DNA of 64,000 nt, taken from positions 310,001-374,000 of the forward strand of contig NZ_CP040504.1 in assembly GCF_005886145.1 (NCBI RefSeq), in the 5' to 3' direction. Origin of the DNA: Neisseria sp. oral taxon 014 str. F0314. GTDB taxonomy: Bacteria > Pseudomonadota > Gammaproteobacteria > Burkholderiales > Neisseriaceae. This document shows, piece after piece, positions 48,312 through 58,240 of this stretch (position 1 is the first letter of the stretch; every line of letters begins with the position of its first letter). A program made the translations under genes and the position numbers. Under the pieces are notes generated by a model that was given only the letters and a program-made list of their open reading frames with translations, was not told the DNA's origin and searched no databases.

Positions 48312-49655
48312 CTACTTCTGCCAATAAGTCTTCACGTTAACGAACTCATACAGGCCGAATTCGGATAATTCCCTACCGTAGCCCGAATCTTTCACCCCGC
48401 CGAAAGGCAGACGCAGATCGCTGCTGGTATGACGGTTAATGAATACCGAACCCGCATGGATTTTTTCAGCGAAGCGCCATGCTTTTGCGGTGTCTGCGGT
48501 ATAAATGCAGGCACCCAAACCAAAAGGCGAATCGTTGGCCAGTTCGACAGCATGTGTTGCATCTTTCGCCCGCAACAACATGGCAACCGGACCGAATACT
48601 TCTTCACGGTATACGCGGCAATTCGGATTGACATGATCCAATACCGTGGCGGGATAAAACCAGCCGCTACCATCGGGAATAATGCCGCCGAGTAAGCATT
48701 CCGCACCGTTATCCAACGCATCTTCCACTTGTTCGTGCACCCTCAAGCGCAAATCGGCGCGGTGCAGCGGAGCCAGTGTCGTGTCCGCATCCAACGGATT
48801 GCCGGTTTTCAGTTTGGCGCACTCTGCAAGGAAAAGCGGGATAAATTTTTCAGCAACGGCTTGGGTAACGATAATTCGTTTGGCAGCATTGCAGGATTGG
48901 CCCGCATCACGAAAACGCGAATAACAGGCCTCTTTCGCCGCTTGGGCGAGATCGGCGTCGGGCATGACGATAAAAGCGTTGCTGCCGCCCAACTCCAATA
49001 CGCTTTTTTTCAGATGGGCACCGGCATGTGCAGCCAAAAGGCGGCCGGTAAAGGTCGAGCCGGTGAATGCCATCGCGTCGGTATGCTCAATAGCCTTCAG
49101 CGTATCAAGTTCATCCAGCCAAGCGGGAATGACAGGCAGCCCGCTGCCGATGATGTCGAACAATGCGGCCGTTACGCGGGAGACGCTGGGAGCAGGTTTA
49201 ACCGCACAGGCATTACCCGCGCACAACGCAGGAACGGCAAAACGTAAAACCTGCCAGACGGGATAGTTCCACGGCATCACAGCCAAAACCACGCCCAACG
49301 GTTCGAAGCGGACTTGGCTAAGGCTTGCCTGAGTGGCAATGGTTTTATGTGCCAGCAGTTCGGGGGCGAGACGGGCGTAGTAGCGGATGAGTTCGACTGA
49401 TTTATTCAACTCAGCCCTGCACTCGCGCAGACAGCGGCCGACTTCCTCACACATCATTCGCGCCAACTTGTCCTGATTTGCTTCCAAACGGGCGGCAAAA
49501 TCGCTCAATAATGCCGTGCGTGCGGTAACGGGTAATGTAGAAAACGACTGTTGTTCGATTCTGAGACAGTGCAGTTTTTGCAGAAACGACTGCCATGACT
49601 CGGCTTCGCGGCGGCAGAGTTCCGAACCGTCGGCTGGATTGTGACTGAGAAACAA
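48312..49655 (-). CDS. NAD(P)-dependent aldehyde dehydrogenase, succinate-semialdehyde type
   Basis: 447-residue ALDH-superfamily enzyme. Catalytic Cys in DAGQSCNAAKRI near 252, general-base Glu in LELGGSNAF near 220, and the cofactor-binding region VMPWNYPVWQVLR. The C-terminal SDLRLPFGGVKDSGYGRELS matches the YneI/Sad branch, so succinate semialdehyde is a likely substrate. The start appears to be TTG at 49655, with GGAG seven bases upstream; no ATG lies between it and the family N-terminus. No GABA genes are adjacent. Confidence 0.88.
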   Translation of the reverse strand: MFLSHNPADGSELCRREAESWQSFLQKLHCLRIEQQSFSTLPVTARTALLSDFAARLEANQDKLARMMCEEVGRCLRECRAELNKSVELIRYYARLAPELLAHKTIATQASLSQVRFEPLGVVLAVMPWNYPVWQVLRFAVPALCAGNACAVKPAPSVSRVTAALFDIIGSGLPVIPAWLDELDTLKAIEHTDAMAFTGSTFTGRLLAAHAGAHLKKSVLELGGSNAFIVMPDADLAQAAKEACYSRFRDAGQSCNAAKRIIVTQAVAEKFIPLFLAECAKLKTGNPLDADTTLAPLHRADLRLRVHEQVEDALDNGAECLLGGIIPDGSGWFYPATVLDHVNPNCRVYREEVFGPVAMLLRAKDATHAVELANDSPFGLGACIYTADTAKAWRFAEKIHAGSVFINRHTSSDLRLPFGGVKDSGYGRELSEFGLYEFVNVKTYWQK

Positions 49656-49710
49656 AATCGGCTCCTTTGTTTTGCTTATCGTTGTTATTGGAAAAACGTA
49701 TTATATGATG

Positions 49711-49762
49711 AGGCCGTCTGAAAATGTAGTGCATTGTAGTAAACACTGTTTTCAGACGGCCT
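49711..49762 (-). repeat. Inverted DUS pair upstream of the aldehyde dehydrogenase gene
   Basis: Arms at 49711-49722 and 49751-49762 with a 28-nt loop, between marC and the dehydrogenase gene. It may end the mre-marC operon. Confidence 0.65.
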
Positions 49763-49850
49763 CCAAAAATATGCCGGATTAGGATACAAGCATTAAGGGG
49801 TTGCTTCACTTTGCATGTTTAACACCGATTTCCTTTATAAAATGGGAACA

Positions 49851-50516
49851 TTATGAAATAAGCTGCGGGAAAATCGCTTTTAGTCCCGCCACGATAATTT
49901 CCACCGACACGGCGGCCAGCAACATACCCATAATGCGGTTGAGTATCGTCAGACCGGTATCGCCTAAAAAGCGGCTGATACGGGAAGATGCCATCAGTAC
50001 GGCATAACAAATCAGGCTGATGAGCAGACCCGCCGCAATAATGGAAATAATGTCCCAATAATTTTTGGCTGCCGAGGCATAAATAATCACGGTAGAAATA
50101 CCGCCCGGACCAACCATCATTGGAATAGCAATCGGCACTACGGCGATAGCGTTGATATTTTGGTCGTTTTTAGGTTGCTGTATGGTGATTTCCGCTTCTT
50201 CCGAAGTGCCTAAATCGGGTTTTGCCGGATTACTGTTGCCGTTCATCATGGAAATGGCGATCAACAAAACCAAAATACCGCCGCCCACTTGGAACGAACC
50301 AACGCTAATGCCCAGAAGTTTCAGCAAAAAGCCACCGGTCAGTGCAAAAACAGTAATGACGATGAAAACAGTCAGTGCAGCAACCGAAGTGATTTTACGC
50401 CGTTCCTTCGTATTATGGTTACGCGTCAAATCAAGATAGATGGATAAAGCGCCGAAAGGATTAATCAACACCATAAAAGCCAGTATCAGCTTTGAAATCT
50501 CAACACCCAAACCCAT
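49851..50516 (-). CDS. MarC family inner-membrane protein
   Basis: 221-residue UPF0056/MarC protein with six predicted helices. The two repeats contain the typical LVLINPFGALSIYL and VPIAIPMMVGPGGISTVI. The central loop (NPAKPDLGTSEEAEITIQQP) is longer and more charged than usual. Function of the family is unresolved; an early link to antibiotic resistance was withdrawn for MarC itself. The start lies two bases after the rodA stop, making it the last gene of the mreBCD-mrdA-rodA operon. Confidence 0.9.
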   Translation of the reverse strand: MGLGVEISKLILAFMVLINPFGALSIYLDLTRNHNTKERRKITSVAALTVFIVITVFALTGGFLLKLLGISVGSFQVGGGILVLLIAISMMNGNSNPAKPDLGTSEEAEITIQQPKNDQNINAIAVVPIAIPMMVGPGGISTVIIYASAAKNYWDIISIIAAGLLISLICYAVLMASSRISRFLGDTGLTILNRIMGMLLAAVSVEIIVAGLKAIFPQLIS

Positions 50517-50518
50517 AC

Positions 50519-51637
50519 TTACTCTTTCCCTTTAAATCTGTTTTCGTTGCCGATGCTCATCAAAAGAGCCAATATCATCATGATGGAGAGTGTTGCCGTA
50601 CCACCATAGCTGACCAGAGGCAGCGGTACGCCGACGACAGGCAGGATACCGCTGACCATCCCCATGTTTACGAACGCGTAACAGAAAAACGTCATGGTTA
50701 GCGCACTTGCCAATGCGCGGCTATACAATGTTTCCGCCCGTGCGGCGATAATCAGCCCGCGCGCCAAGATAATCAAATAAACCAAAAGCAGCAATACATT
50801 ACCGATAAGCCCGAATTCTTCTCCGAACACAGCAAAAATAAAGTCGGTCGTTGCTTCCGGAATATAGTCGAGATGGGTTTGCGTACCGTTAAGCCAGCCC
50901 TTGCCCCAAATACCCCCCGAGCCGATGGCAATCATCGACTGGATAATGTGGTAGCCTGCACCAAGCGGGTCTTGCGTCGGATCAAGCAACGTCAGAACAC
51001 GGGTACGCTGATAATCATGCATACCGAAATTCCATAGCAGAGGCAACATACCGATAAACCCGATTACGGCAACCAATATGGCTTTCCACGGCAAACCTGC
51101 AAAGAAGATGACCAGGAGTCCCGAAGCCATAATCAGTGTTGCAGTCCCCAAATCGGGTTGTTTTAAAATTAAGGCGACCGGAATCATCACTATCAACAGT
51201 GCGGCGGAATAATGCTTCCAGTTGAGACTGTCCTCATAACGCTGAAAATACCATGCCAACATAACCGGCAACGCGATTTTCATAATTTCGGACGGCTGAA
51301 TGCGCGTAAATCCAAGATTCAGCCAACGTGTGGAGCCGTTTACAGTAACCCCCGCCACTTCCACACCTATCAACAGCACCACACCCAATATATAAAACGG
51401 CGGTGCAAATTTTGCTATTGCCTGCGGGCGGATACGGGCGATAACCCAAAGCAGCATAAACGATAAAACCGTATGCAAGGTTTTGTTTTCAAGTTGGCCG
51501 AATTCCTGTCCGTCGGCAGAATAAAGCAGGAAAAGGCTCATAACGTAAATCAGCAACATGGCGAAAAACAGCCATGAATCGATAGGCGACCAAAGTTCCC
51601 GCTTGATTTTGCCTAAAACCTTGACTATTTCATTCAC
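50519..51637 (-). CDS. rodA: Rod-shape peptidoglycan polymerase RodA
   Basis: 372-residue SEDS glycosyltransferase with about ten helices that polymerises lipid II for side-wall growth with PBP2. Hallmarks: NGSTRWLNLGFTRIQPSEIM and, later, FIFAVFGEEFGLIGN, then VPLPLVSYGGTATL. The start is GTG at 51637 with AAGGGG six bases upstream, one base after the mrdA stop; no in-frame ATG exists near the N-terminus. This tight spacing implies coupled synthesis with PBP2. Confidence 0.95.
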   Translation of the reverse strand: MNEIVKVLGKIKRELWSPIDSWLFFAMLLIYVMSLFLLYSADGQEFGQLENKTLHTVLSFMLLWVIARIRPQAIAKFAPPFYILGVVLLIGVEVAGVTVNGSTRWLNLGFTRIQPSEIMKIALPVMLAWYFQRYEDSLNWKHYSAALLIVMIPVALILKQPDLGTATLIMASGLLVIFFAGLPWKAILVAVIGFIGMLPLLWNFGMHDYQRTRVLTLLDPTQDPLGAGYHIIQSMIAIGSGGIWGKGWLNGTQTHLDYIPEATTDFIFAVFGEEFGLIGNVLLLLVYLIILARGLIIAARAETLYSRALASALTMTFFCYAFVNMGMVSGILPVVGVPLPLVSYGGTATLSIMMILALLMSIGNENRFKGKE

Positions 51638-51638
51638 T

Positions 51639-53693
51639 TCATTCCCCTTGTACCGCACTTGCCGCTGTGCTTTCCGCATCAGCATTGGTATTGATACCAT
51701 AGGCCGTCTGAAAAACCGTCGGAGCCGTTATGCTTCTTTCGGTATGCCTGCCGCCGGAAATATTTTCCGCAGGAGGCTGTATACTCTGCTTCAGGTTAAG
51801 CATATAAAAATCCGTCAAACTACGTGCCAGCGGAGCAGCACTGGCTCCCCAACCTCCGTTCTCCAGAAGTACGGCAATGGCAATTTCCGGTTTTTCCAAT
51901 GGAGCGAACGAAATGAACCAAGCATGGTCGCGGTGGCGTTCGGCAAGAGCGGCGGCGTTATAACTGCGTCCCTGTTTAATCTGTACCACTTGCGCCGTAC
52001 CGGTTTTCCCACCCATGCTGTATGCCAATCCTCCACCGATACGGTGTGCGGTTCCGCCCGGTTGCAGCACTTTCTCCATAGCGCGCTTGACGTACTCGAA
52101 ATTATCTTTTTTAAAAGGTATGGTCTTCGCCGGATTCGGATTGATTCTGGTGATTTCTCTGCTGCCGTAATTCAACAGTTCTTTAGCAAGATGCGGCTGA
52201 TAAACCACGCCGTCATTGGCCAAGGATGCAGTGGCATGAGCCATTTGCAGGGGGGTATAGGCGTTGTAGCCCTGTCCGATACTAACAGAAACCATCTCTC
52301 CCGGCATCCATTCCCTTGCCGCCTTATTTTCGGATTTGGCAAACCGTTTGGCTTTCCATTCCCTGCTCGGTAATACGCCGCGATACTCGTTCGGCAGGTC
52401 TATGCCGGTTATAGAACCGAAACCGAATTCAGCCAATTTGGGACTGGCTTTGTCTATGCCCATTTCGTAACCTAAACGGTAGAAAAATGTATCTGACGAA
52501 ACCTGAATAGCCTTGCTCAAATTTGCTGAACCGTGGCCCCTGCGCACCGAATCCCGGAAGACATGGCGGCTACCCGGAATGCTCCATGCCCCCGGAGCAG
52601 GAATGACTGTATTTTGCGTAATTTTTCCGCTTTCCAACAAAGCCATACCCATAAACGGCTTAAACGTAGAACCTGGCGGATAAAGCCCTTGCGTTACACG
52701 GTTAATCAACGGTCGCTGCCAATCTTCGTTCAATGCCTTCCATGTATCTCCGTCGATACCGTCAATAAACAGGTTCGGATCGAACGAAGGCTTGGAAACG
52801 AATGCCAAGACATCACCGTTTTGCGGATTGATGGCAATCAATGCACCACGCCGACCTTCCAACAGGCGGTCTGCTTCCAACTGCATACGGATGTCCAGCG
52901 TAAGACGCAAAGTTTGCCCCATTTTCGAAGGAACGTTTTTCAATACACGCACGACATTACCGTAAGCATCTTTTTCCACCTCCTGATAACCGGGCACACC
53001 GTGCAACTGGTTCTCATAATATGCTTCTAAACCCGATTTACCGATATGGGTACTGCCGCGATAAAGCGCGGTCAGGTTATTTGCATCCAACTGCTCTTGA
53101 TCTCGGTCACTGATGCGGCCGATATAGCCTAGGAAATGTGAAGCCAATTTCCCATAAGGGTATTCGCGGAAAGTGCGCGAATTGATTTCCACACCTTTGA
53201 ATTCATGCAAATGTACTGATAATTTTGCAGCCTCTGCATCGGTCAGCCTTAGTTTCAAAGGGATATTTTCAAATTTGCGGTAAGCAACACGAAATTTCTC
53301 AAAACGTTTCAAATCAGTTTTACTGATTTCCACATACGCACCCAATGCCTGAATCAAATCCTCCATCCTACCTTCAACCTTGCTCGGAATGACTTCCAAC
53401 GAAAAAGCAGGATAGTTTCTAGCCAACGACACGCCGTTTACATCTACAATATCCCCACGAGCCGGAGGCGTAGGGATAAGCGTAATACGATTACTGGACG
53501 CCTGCCCCGAAAACTCATTGCGATGCAGTATCTGCAAATAAACAAACCGGGCAAACAACAGACTGAAAAAAAACAGAATCAGGGCGAAAGCGACAACCAG
53601 CCGTAACCTGAAATCGCGTTTCACCCTTAAAGCTGCTTCCTGCTTATCAATCTGTTTGGCGGGTCGGTCAGATTTAATCTTATTCATTGGCAT
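51639..53693 (-). CDS. mrdA: Penicillin-binding protein 2 (elongation transpeptidase)
   Basis: 684-residue class B PBP. One membrane helix at about 31-52, a dimerisation/pedestal domain to about 240, and then the transpeptidase with the active-site Ser in PPGSTFKPFMGMALL near 338, SSDTFFYRLG near 397 and KTG in SMGGKTGTAQVVQI near 562. I chose the ATG at 53693, whose A is the last base of the mreD stop (TAATG); a longer frame to 53753 overlaps mreD. The C-terminal tail of about 70 residues is Pro/Ala/Thr-rich. Confidence 0.95.
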   Translation of the reverse strand: MPMNKIKSDRPAKQIDKQEAALRVKRDFRLRLVVAFALILFFFSLLFARFVYLQILHRNEFSGQASSNRITLIPTPPARGDIVDVNGVSLARNYPAFSLEVIPSKVEGRMEDLIQALGAYVEISKTDLKRFEKFRVAYRKFENIPLKLRLTDAEAAKLSVHLHEFKGVEINSRTFREYPYGKLASHFLGYIGRISDRDQEQLDANNLTALYRGSTHIGKSGLEAYYENQLHGVPGYQEVEKDAYGNVVRVLKNVPSKMGQTLRLTLDIRMQLEADRLLEGRRGALIAINPQNGDVLAFVSKPSFDPNLFIDGIDGDTWKALNEDWQRPLINRVTQGLYPPGSTFKPFMGMALLESGKITQNTVIPAPGAWSIPGSRHVFRDSVRRGHGSANLSKAIQVSSDTFFYRLGYEMGIDKASPKLAEFGFGSITGIDLPNEYRGVLPSREWKAKRFAKSENKAAREWMPGEMVSVSIGQGYNAYTPLQMAHATASLANDGVVYQPHLAKELLNYGSREITRINPNPAKTIPFKKDNFEYVKRAMEKVLQPGGTAHRIGGGLAYSMGGKTGTAQVVQIKQGRSYNAAALAERHRDHAWFISFAPLEKPEIAIAVLLENGGWGASAAPLARSLTDFYMLNLKQSIQPPAENISGGRHTERSITAPTVFQTAYGINTNADAESTAASAVQGE

Positions 53694-54196
53694 TACCGAC
53701 GGATTCTGCGGAAATTGACTATCATCTGTATCAACTGACTGAACAGAGGCCAAAGCAACGCTCCAACAATCGGAGCAATAAAACTTTGTAACGTAATGAT
53801 TTGACGATTGAGAAAAAGACGCGCCACCACCAATACCGTCTGATTACATAACAACAACGCCAGTACTACGAGAATCTGCATAACATGGCCATATAGCATG
53901 ATTTGACGGTGATAACGCAAAACGAAAAAAACCATCACGGTATAAGATAAGGCGTGTAACCCCAAAGACGCAGCCGTACCGACATCGACTAAAAGACCGA
54001 TAAGAAATGCCGTCCCCATGCCAATTCGATTAGGTAAATACATAACCCAATAAAGTAAGGCCAATGCTGTAAGTTCCGGCAACCAGAAAAATACATCGAA
54101 AGGAAACGGCATAAAATCAAGCAGTATTGCCATAAGGAAACTACCTATGACGATGCGCAACGGAATTTCCCGATATGAATCTTCAAAATCACTCAT
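53693..54196 (-). CDS. mreD: Rod-shape-determining protein MreD
   Basis: 167-residue inner-membrane protein with five or six helices, typical in size for MreD (IPLRIVIGSFLMAILLDFMP, then IGMGTAFLIGLLVDVGTAASLG with the conserved GLxxDxxxxxxLG pattern). The start is the ATG at 54196, four bases after the mreC stop. It links MreC and the wall synthases of the elongasome. Confidence 0.92.
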   Translation of the reverse strand: MSDFEDSYREIPLRIVIGSFLMAILLDFMPFPFDVFFWLPELTALALLYWVMYLPNRIGMGTAFLIGLLVDVGTAASLGLHALSYTVMVFFVLRYHRQIMLYGHVMQILVVLALLLCNQTVLVVARLFLNRQIITLQSFIAPIVGALLWPLFSQLIQMIVNFRRIRR

Positions 54197-54200
54197 AGAT

Positions 54201-55061
54201 TTATTGCTGAGGTTTAGTTGTCTGGGATTTCGGCTGAGAAACGACCAGCACGAAGCGGCTACCACGTAAAGCGGCAAACGGAGAAAGTGAAGCGGTATAG
54301 TACGGCGAACCTGAAGATCGCTCTATGGTATCAACCGTCGCAACCGGAATACCGGCCGGATATACGCTGTCCAAACCGGAAGTCAGCAAAATATCCTTCG
54401 CCTTCAAGTCAGATGCGGAGGGAAAATAGCGTAAATCAAGTTTATTGCCACCGCCGTAAAGCAGGTTACGTTCACCTGTGCGGGCCACCATGACAGGCAC
54501 AATGCTCTGGCTGCTATAGAGCAGCGTTACTTCGGAACTGTACGGCAGTGCTTGGGTAAGTTGCCCTACCAGTCCATTTTGGTCAATAACAGCATCTCCC
54601 GCCTTCAAACCATCCAAGCTGCCTTTATTGATAATCAACTTGTCCGATAACGGGTCTTTCCCGCTCGAAATAACTTCGGCACCGGTAACATCATTAATTC
54701 CCGCCTGCTGCAAACGGTAAAGTTTCCTTAATTCGTTCAACTCGCTCAAATTGACTTCGTCTCGTTGCAAACGGGTTTTCAGACGGCCATTTTCTTCCAA
54801 CAGCAATCTGTTTTGCTCGATAAGCCCGCTCTGGGATTGGGTCAGGGTACCTATATATTGGTACAGTCGCACTGGTTGGTTGGAAAACCACTGCATCGGA
54901 TAAAGCACTACCGAAGCTGCCTGCCTAATATACTGTACGGCCGCCAAACGGCTGTCCAAAATCATTAATGCCACGCTAAGCGCGGCATAACCGACAAACC
55001 TGAAAAAAAGCTTGCCACTGTTTCTTTCGTTTCCGGCAAAACGCCAAGACGGCTGTCCCAT
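54201..55061 (-). CDS. mreC: Rod-shape-determining protein MreC
   Basis: 286-residue bitopic protein: one N-terminal helix at about 21-40, a coiled coil at about 75-112 (LIEQNRLLLEENGRLKTRLQ, where the GRLK comes from a DUS), and a beta-barrel periplasmic domain with VISSGKDPLSDKLIINKGS and GLVGQLTQALPYSSEVTLL. It activates PBP2-RodA. GGAAAGG precedes the ATG at 55061. Confidence 0.93.
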   Translation of the reverse strand: MGQPSWRFAGNERNSGKLFFRFVGYAALSVALMILDSRLAAVQYIRQAASVVLYPMQWFSNQPVRLYQYIGTLTQSQSGLIEQNRLLLEENGRLKTRLQRDEVNLSELNELRKLYRLQQAGINDVTGAEVISSGKDPLSDKLIINKGSLDGLKAGDAVIDQNGLVGQLTQALPYSSEVTLLYSSQSIVPVMVARTGERNLLYGGGNKLDLRYFPSASDLKAKDILLTSGLDSVYPAGIPVATVDTIERSSGSPYYTASLSPFAALRGSRFVLVVSQPKSQTTKPQQ

Positions 55062-55073
55062 CACCTTTCCGCC

Positions 55074-56111
55074 TTACATGTTTTCAACGAACACTGCATT
55101 TAAAGTCCCTATATAATCCAAAGCCTTACCTGCTCCGTATGCAACACAGTTCAAAGGCTCTCCCGCAATACCGACCGGTAGTCCGGTAGCATCTGCCAAC
55201 AGCAAATCCATACCCTTGAGCAAAGCACCGCCACCGGTCAAGACCAACCCGCGATCGGCAATATCGCCCGCCAGTTCAGGCGGGGCGAGTTCCAATGCCA
55301 GTCTGACGGAACGTACAATCTGATTTAGCGGTTCGCTTAATGCCTCGCGCACTTCATCTGAAGTTACTGCCATTGATTTCGGCGTACCTTCCGCAAGGCT
55401 GCGTCCTTTAACCGTGATGGCTGTCGTTTTATCGTTTCCGAACACCGTACCGATTTTCTTCTTAACTTCTTCCGCCGTAGTTTCTCCGATAATCACTCCG
55501 CGATTACGGCGCAGATGATGTACGATAGCTTCGTCAAAAGTATCTCCGCCAACACGGACGGAATCGGAATATGCCAAACCGTTCAACGACAAAATACCGA
55601 TTTCGGTCGTACCACCGCCGATATCCACTACCATCGAACCGGCGGCATCTTCAATGGGCAGTCCTGCACCTAAAGCAGCAGCCATCGGCTCTTCAATTAA
55701 ATAAACACTTGCCGCACCGGCTGCGAAAGCAGAATCGCGGATGGCTTTGCGCTCTACTTGGGTGGAACCGCCCGGCACACATATAACCACGCGCGGAGGA
55801 ACAACCATTCTTCCGCCTACTGCTTTCTTAATGAGCAGACCAAGCATTCTTTCAGTAATATCAAAGTCCGCAATCACACCGTCTTTCATCGGGCGCACGA
55901 TATGAATGTTGCGCGGGGCGCGCCCCTGCATTTTTTTTGCCTCCGTACCTACTGCAACGATAGCATCCCTGCCTCCGGAGGTATTCTGTATGGCTACAAC
56001 GGACGGTTCGTCCAACACAATCCCCTTATCCCTAAGATAAATCAAGGTATTGGCGGTACCCAAATCAATAGCGATATCATTGGAAAAGTAACGTGAAATA
56101 AATTGAAACAT
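55074..56111 (-). CDS. mreB: Rod-shape-determining actin homologue MreB
   Basis: 345-residue bacterial actin that organises side-wall synthesis. Phosphate-1 loop [17 protein letters not shown] near 13-29, [16 protein letters not shown] near 162, and the adenosine motif [15 protein letters not shown] near 290. N-terminal [13 protein letters not shown] could form the usual amphipathic membrane helix. Its presence points to a rod-shaped cell. First gene of a six-gene minus-strand operon. Confidence 0.97.
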   Translation of the reverse strand: MFQFISRYFSNDIAIDLGTANTLIYLRDKGIVLDEPSVVAIQNTSGGRDAIVAVGTEAKKMQGRAPRNIHIVRPMKDGVIADFDITERMLGLLIKKAVGGRMVVPPRVVICVPGGSTQVERKAIRDSAFAAGAASVYLIEEPMAAALGAGLPIEDAAGSMVVDIGGGTTEIGILSLNGLAYSDSVRVGGDTFDEAIVHHLRRNRGVIIGETTAEEVKKKIGTVFGNDKTTAITVKGRSLAEGTPKSMAVTSDEVREALSEPLNQIVRSVRLALELAPPELAGDIADRGLVLTGGGALLKGMDLLLADATGLPVGIAGEPLNCVAYGAGKALDYIGTLNAVFVENM

Positions 56112-56339
56112 GAAAATACCTGAATGCGCGGGTAAAAACCCAAACGTGCGATAGTACCCTATTGTCAAAACATATCGGCATAGATATTTTCAGACGGTTC
56201 CTATAAGGTACAAACGGAGACCCTTTCCAAAAACGCCATGCCGCCATATCGGTTTTCAGTTATAATTCTTCATTTCCGCGAAGACGGACACAATCATACC
56301 TTATTAAGGTCGGATTTACTATTCAGACAAGGATTTTTT

Positions 56340-56630
56340 ATGGCTTTAACACTAAATGACGTGGAAAAAATCGCCCGCTTGTCCCGCCTGTACCTTGACG
56401 ACGGCGAAAAAGCACAGACATTGCAAGAGCTAAACGACATCTTCGCCATGGTCGAAAAAATGCAGAGTGTAAACACCGACGGCATCGAACCGATGGCGCA
56501 CCCGCATGAAGCTGCTCTGCGCCTGCGTGAAGACAAAATCACCGAAACCGACCGTGCCGCCGAATATCAGTCCGTCGCCCCCGAAGTGCACAACCGCCTA
56601 TATATCGTGCCGCAAGTAATCGAAGAATAA
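56340..56630 (+). CDS. gatC: Asp/Glu-tRNA amidotransferase subunit C
   Basis: 96-residue subunit that stabilises GatAB. The sequence [17 protein letters not shown], the central [11 protein letters not shown] and the C-terminal [18 protein letters not shown] are diagnostic. The frame is open upstream to 56238, but the ATG at 56340 follows AGGA and begins the family match. TATAAT at 56261-56266 is a possible -10. Confidence 0.95.
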   Translation: MALTLNDVEKIARLSRLYLDDGEKAQTLQELNDIFAMVEKMQSVNTDGIEPMAHPHEAALRLREDKITETDRAAEYQSVAPEVHNRLYIVPQVIEE

Positions 56631-56635
56631 TTTTT

Positions 56636-56669
56636 CAGACGGCCTTTATCCTAATCAAGGCCGTCTGAA
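56636..56669 (+). repeat. Inverted DUS pair between gatC and gatA
   Basis: TTCAGACGGCCT just after the gatC stop and AGGCCGTCTGAA about 10 nt later form a hairpin; a further single DUS lies just before the gatA start. Coordinates are accurate to a few bases. Confidence 0.65.
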
Positions 56670-56782
56670 AGCATACTTCAATCTCCATCTGTCAAACCGA
56701 TTGTTTGAAGCATTCTACGTGTTTGAAATCCAAACAATAAATATTTGAGGCCGTCTGAAAAACCCTTCCGGAAGAATAATTT

Positions 56783-58240
56783 ATGACCCGATATACCCTC
56801 ACCCAAGCCAGCCAACTGCTGCAATCCAAACAAATCTCCGCCGTCGAACTGGCAACCGAATACCTCGCCGCCATTGCTGCGCAGAACCCGGCAATCAACG
56901 GCTACATCACCCTCGACCAAGACAAAACCCTCGCCGAAGCCCGTGCCGCCGATGCTCGTATCGCTCAAGGCAACGCCACCGCGCTTACCGGCGTACCCAT
57001 CGCCTACAAAGACATTTTCTGCCAAACAGGCTGGCGCAGCGCGTGCGGTTCCAAAATGCTGGACAACTTTGTCTCCCCCTACACTGCCACCGTCGTACAA
57101 AACCTGCTTAACGAAGGCATGGTAACGCTCGGCCGTACCAATATGGACGAGTTTGCTATGGGCTCGACCAATGAAACCTCGTTCTACGGCGCGACTAAAA
57201 ACCCGTGGAATCCCGAACACGTTCCCGGCGGTTCATCCGGTGGTTCCGCCGCCGTCGTTGCCGCACGCCTTGCTCCTGCCGCTCTCGGTTCAGACACCGG
57301 CGGTTCTATCCGCCAGCCTGCTTCACACTGCGGCATCACCGGCATCAAACCTACCTACGGCACAGTTTCCCGCTTTGGCATGGTTGCCTACGCCTCCAGT
57401 TTCGACCAAGCCGGTCCGATGGCGCAAACCGCCGAAGACTGCGCGATTTTGCTCAATGCGATGGCGAGCTTTGACGAGCGCGATTCCACCAGCTTGGAAC
57501 GCAGCAAAGAAGACTACACCCGCGATTTGGACAAACCGCTCAAAGGCATGAAAATCGGTCTGCCTAAAGAATATTTCGGCGAAGGTGCGGATGCTGATGT
57601 GCAGGCTGCTTTGCAAAACGTCATCAACCTTTTAAAAGCACAAGGCGCGGAAACCATTGAAGTTTCCCTGCCGCAAACCGCCCTGTCCATTCCCGCTTAC
57701 TACGTCCTCGCTTCCGCCGAAGCCAGTACCAACCTTTCCCGCTACGATGGCGTGCGCTACGGCCACCGCGCCACCCAATTTAGCGACCTTGAAGAAATGT
57801 ACAGCAACACCCGCGCCGAAGGTTTCGGCAGCGAAGTCAAACGCCGCATCATGATTGGCACTTATGTGTTGTCGCACGGCTACTACGATGCCTATTACCT
57901 GAAAGCCCAAAAACTGCGCCGCCTCGTTGCCAACGATTTTCAGACGGCCTTCGCGCAATGTGATTTCATCCTTGCCCCGACTGCGCCCACCGCTGCCCCG
58001 AAACTCGGCAGCGACATCCACGATCCCGTGCAGATGTACCTTTCCGACATCTACACCATCGCCGTGAATCTGGCCGGCTTGCCCGCCCTGACCCTGCCCG
58101 CAGGTTTCAGCGGCAACGGACTACCCATCGGCGTACAATTTATCGGCAATCACTTCTCCGAAGCCAAAATCCTTGGCGCAGCGCATCAAGTACAGCTGGA
58201 GAGTGATTGGCATACCAAAACCCCTGATGGAAAAGCATGA
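56783..58240 (+). CDS. gatA: Asp/Glu-tRNA amidotransferase subunit A
   Basis: 485-residue amidase that releases ammonia from glutamine and passes it to GatB to make Gln-tRNA and Asn-tRNA. Catalytic triad: Lys in [10 protein letters not shown] near 77, Ser in [14 protein letters not shown] near 150, and nucleophile Ser in [12 protein letters not shown] near 175. The 3' end overlaps the DUF535 gene by four bases. Confidence 0.97.
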   Translation: MTRYTLTQASQLLQSKQISAVELATEYLAAIAAQNPAINGYITLDQDKTLAEARAADARIAQGNATALTGVPIAYKDIFCQTGWRSACGSKMLDNFVSPYTATVVQNLLNEGMVTLGRTNMDEFAMGSTNETSFYGATKNPWNPEHVPGGSSGGSAAVVAARLAPAALGSDTGGSIRQPASHCGITGIKPTYGTVSRFGMVAYASSFDQAGPMAQTAEDCAILLNAMASFDERDSTSLERSKEDYTRDLDKPLKGMKIGLPKEYFGEGADADVQAALQNVINLLKAQGAETIEVSLPQTALSIPAYYVLASAEASTNLSRYDGVRYGHRATQFSDLEEMYSNTRAEGFGSEVKRRIMIGTYVLSHGYYDAYYLKAQKLRRLVANDFQTAFAQCDFILAPTAPTAAPKLGSDIHDPVQMYLSDIYTIAVNLAGLPALTLPAGFSGNGLPIGVQFIGNHFSEAKILGAAHQVQLESDWHTKTPDGKA

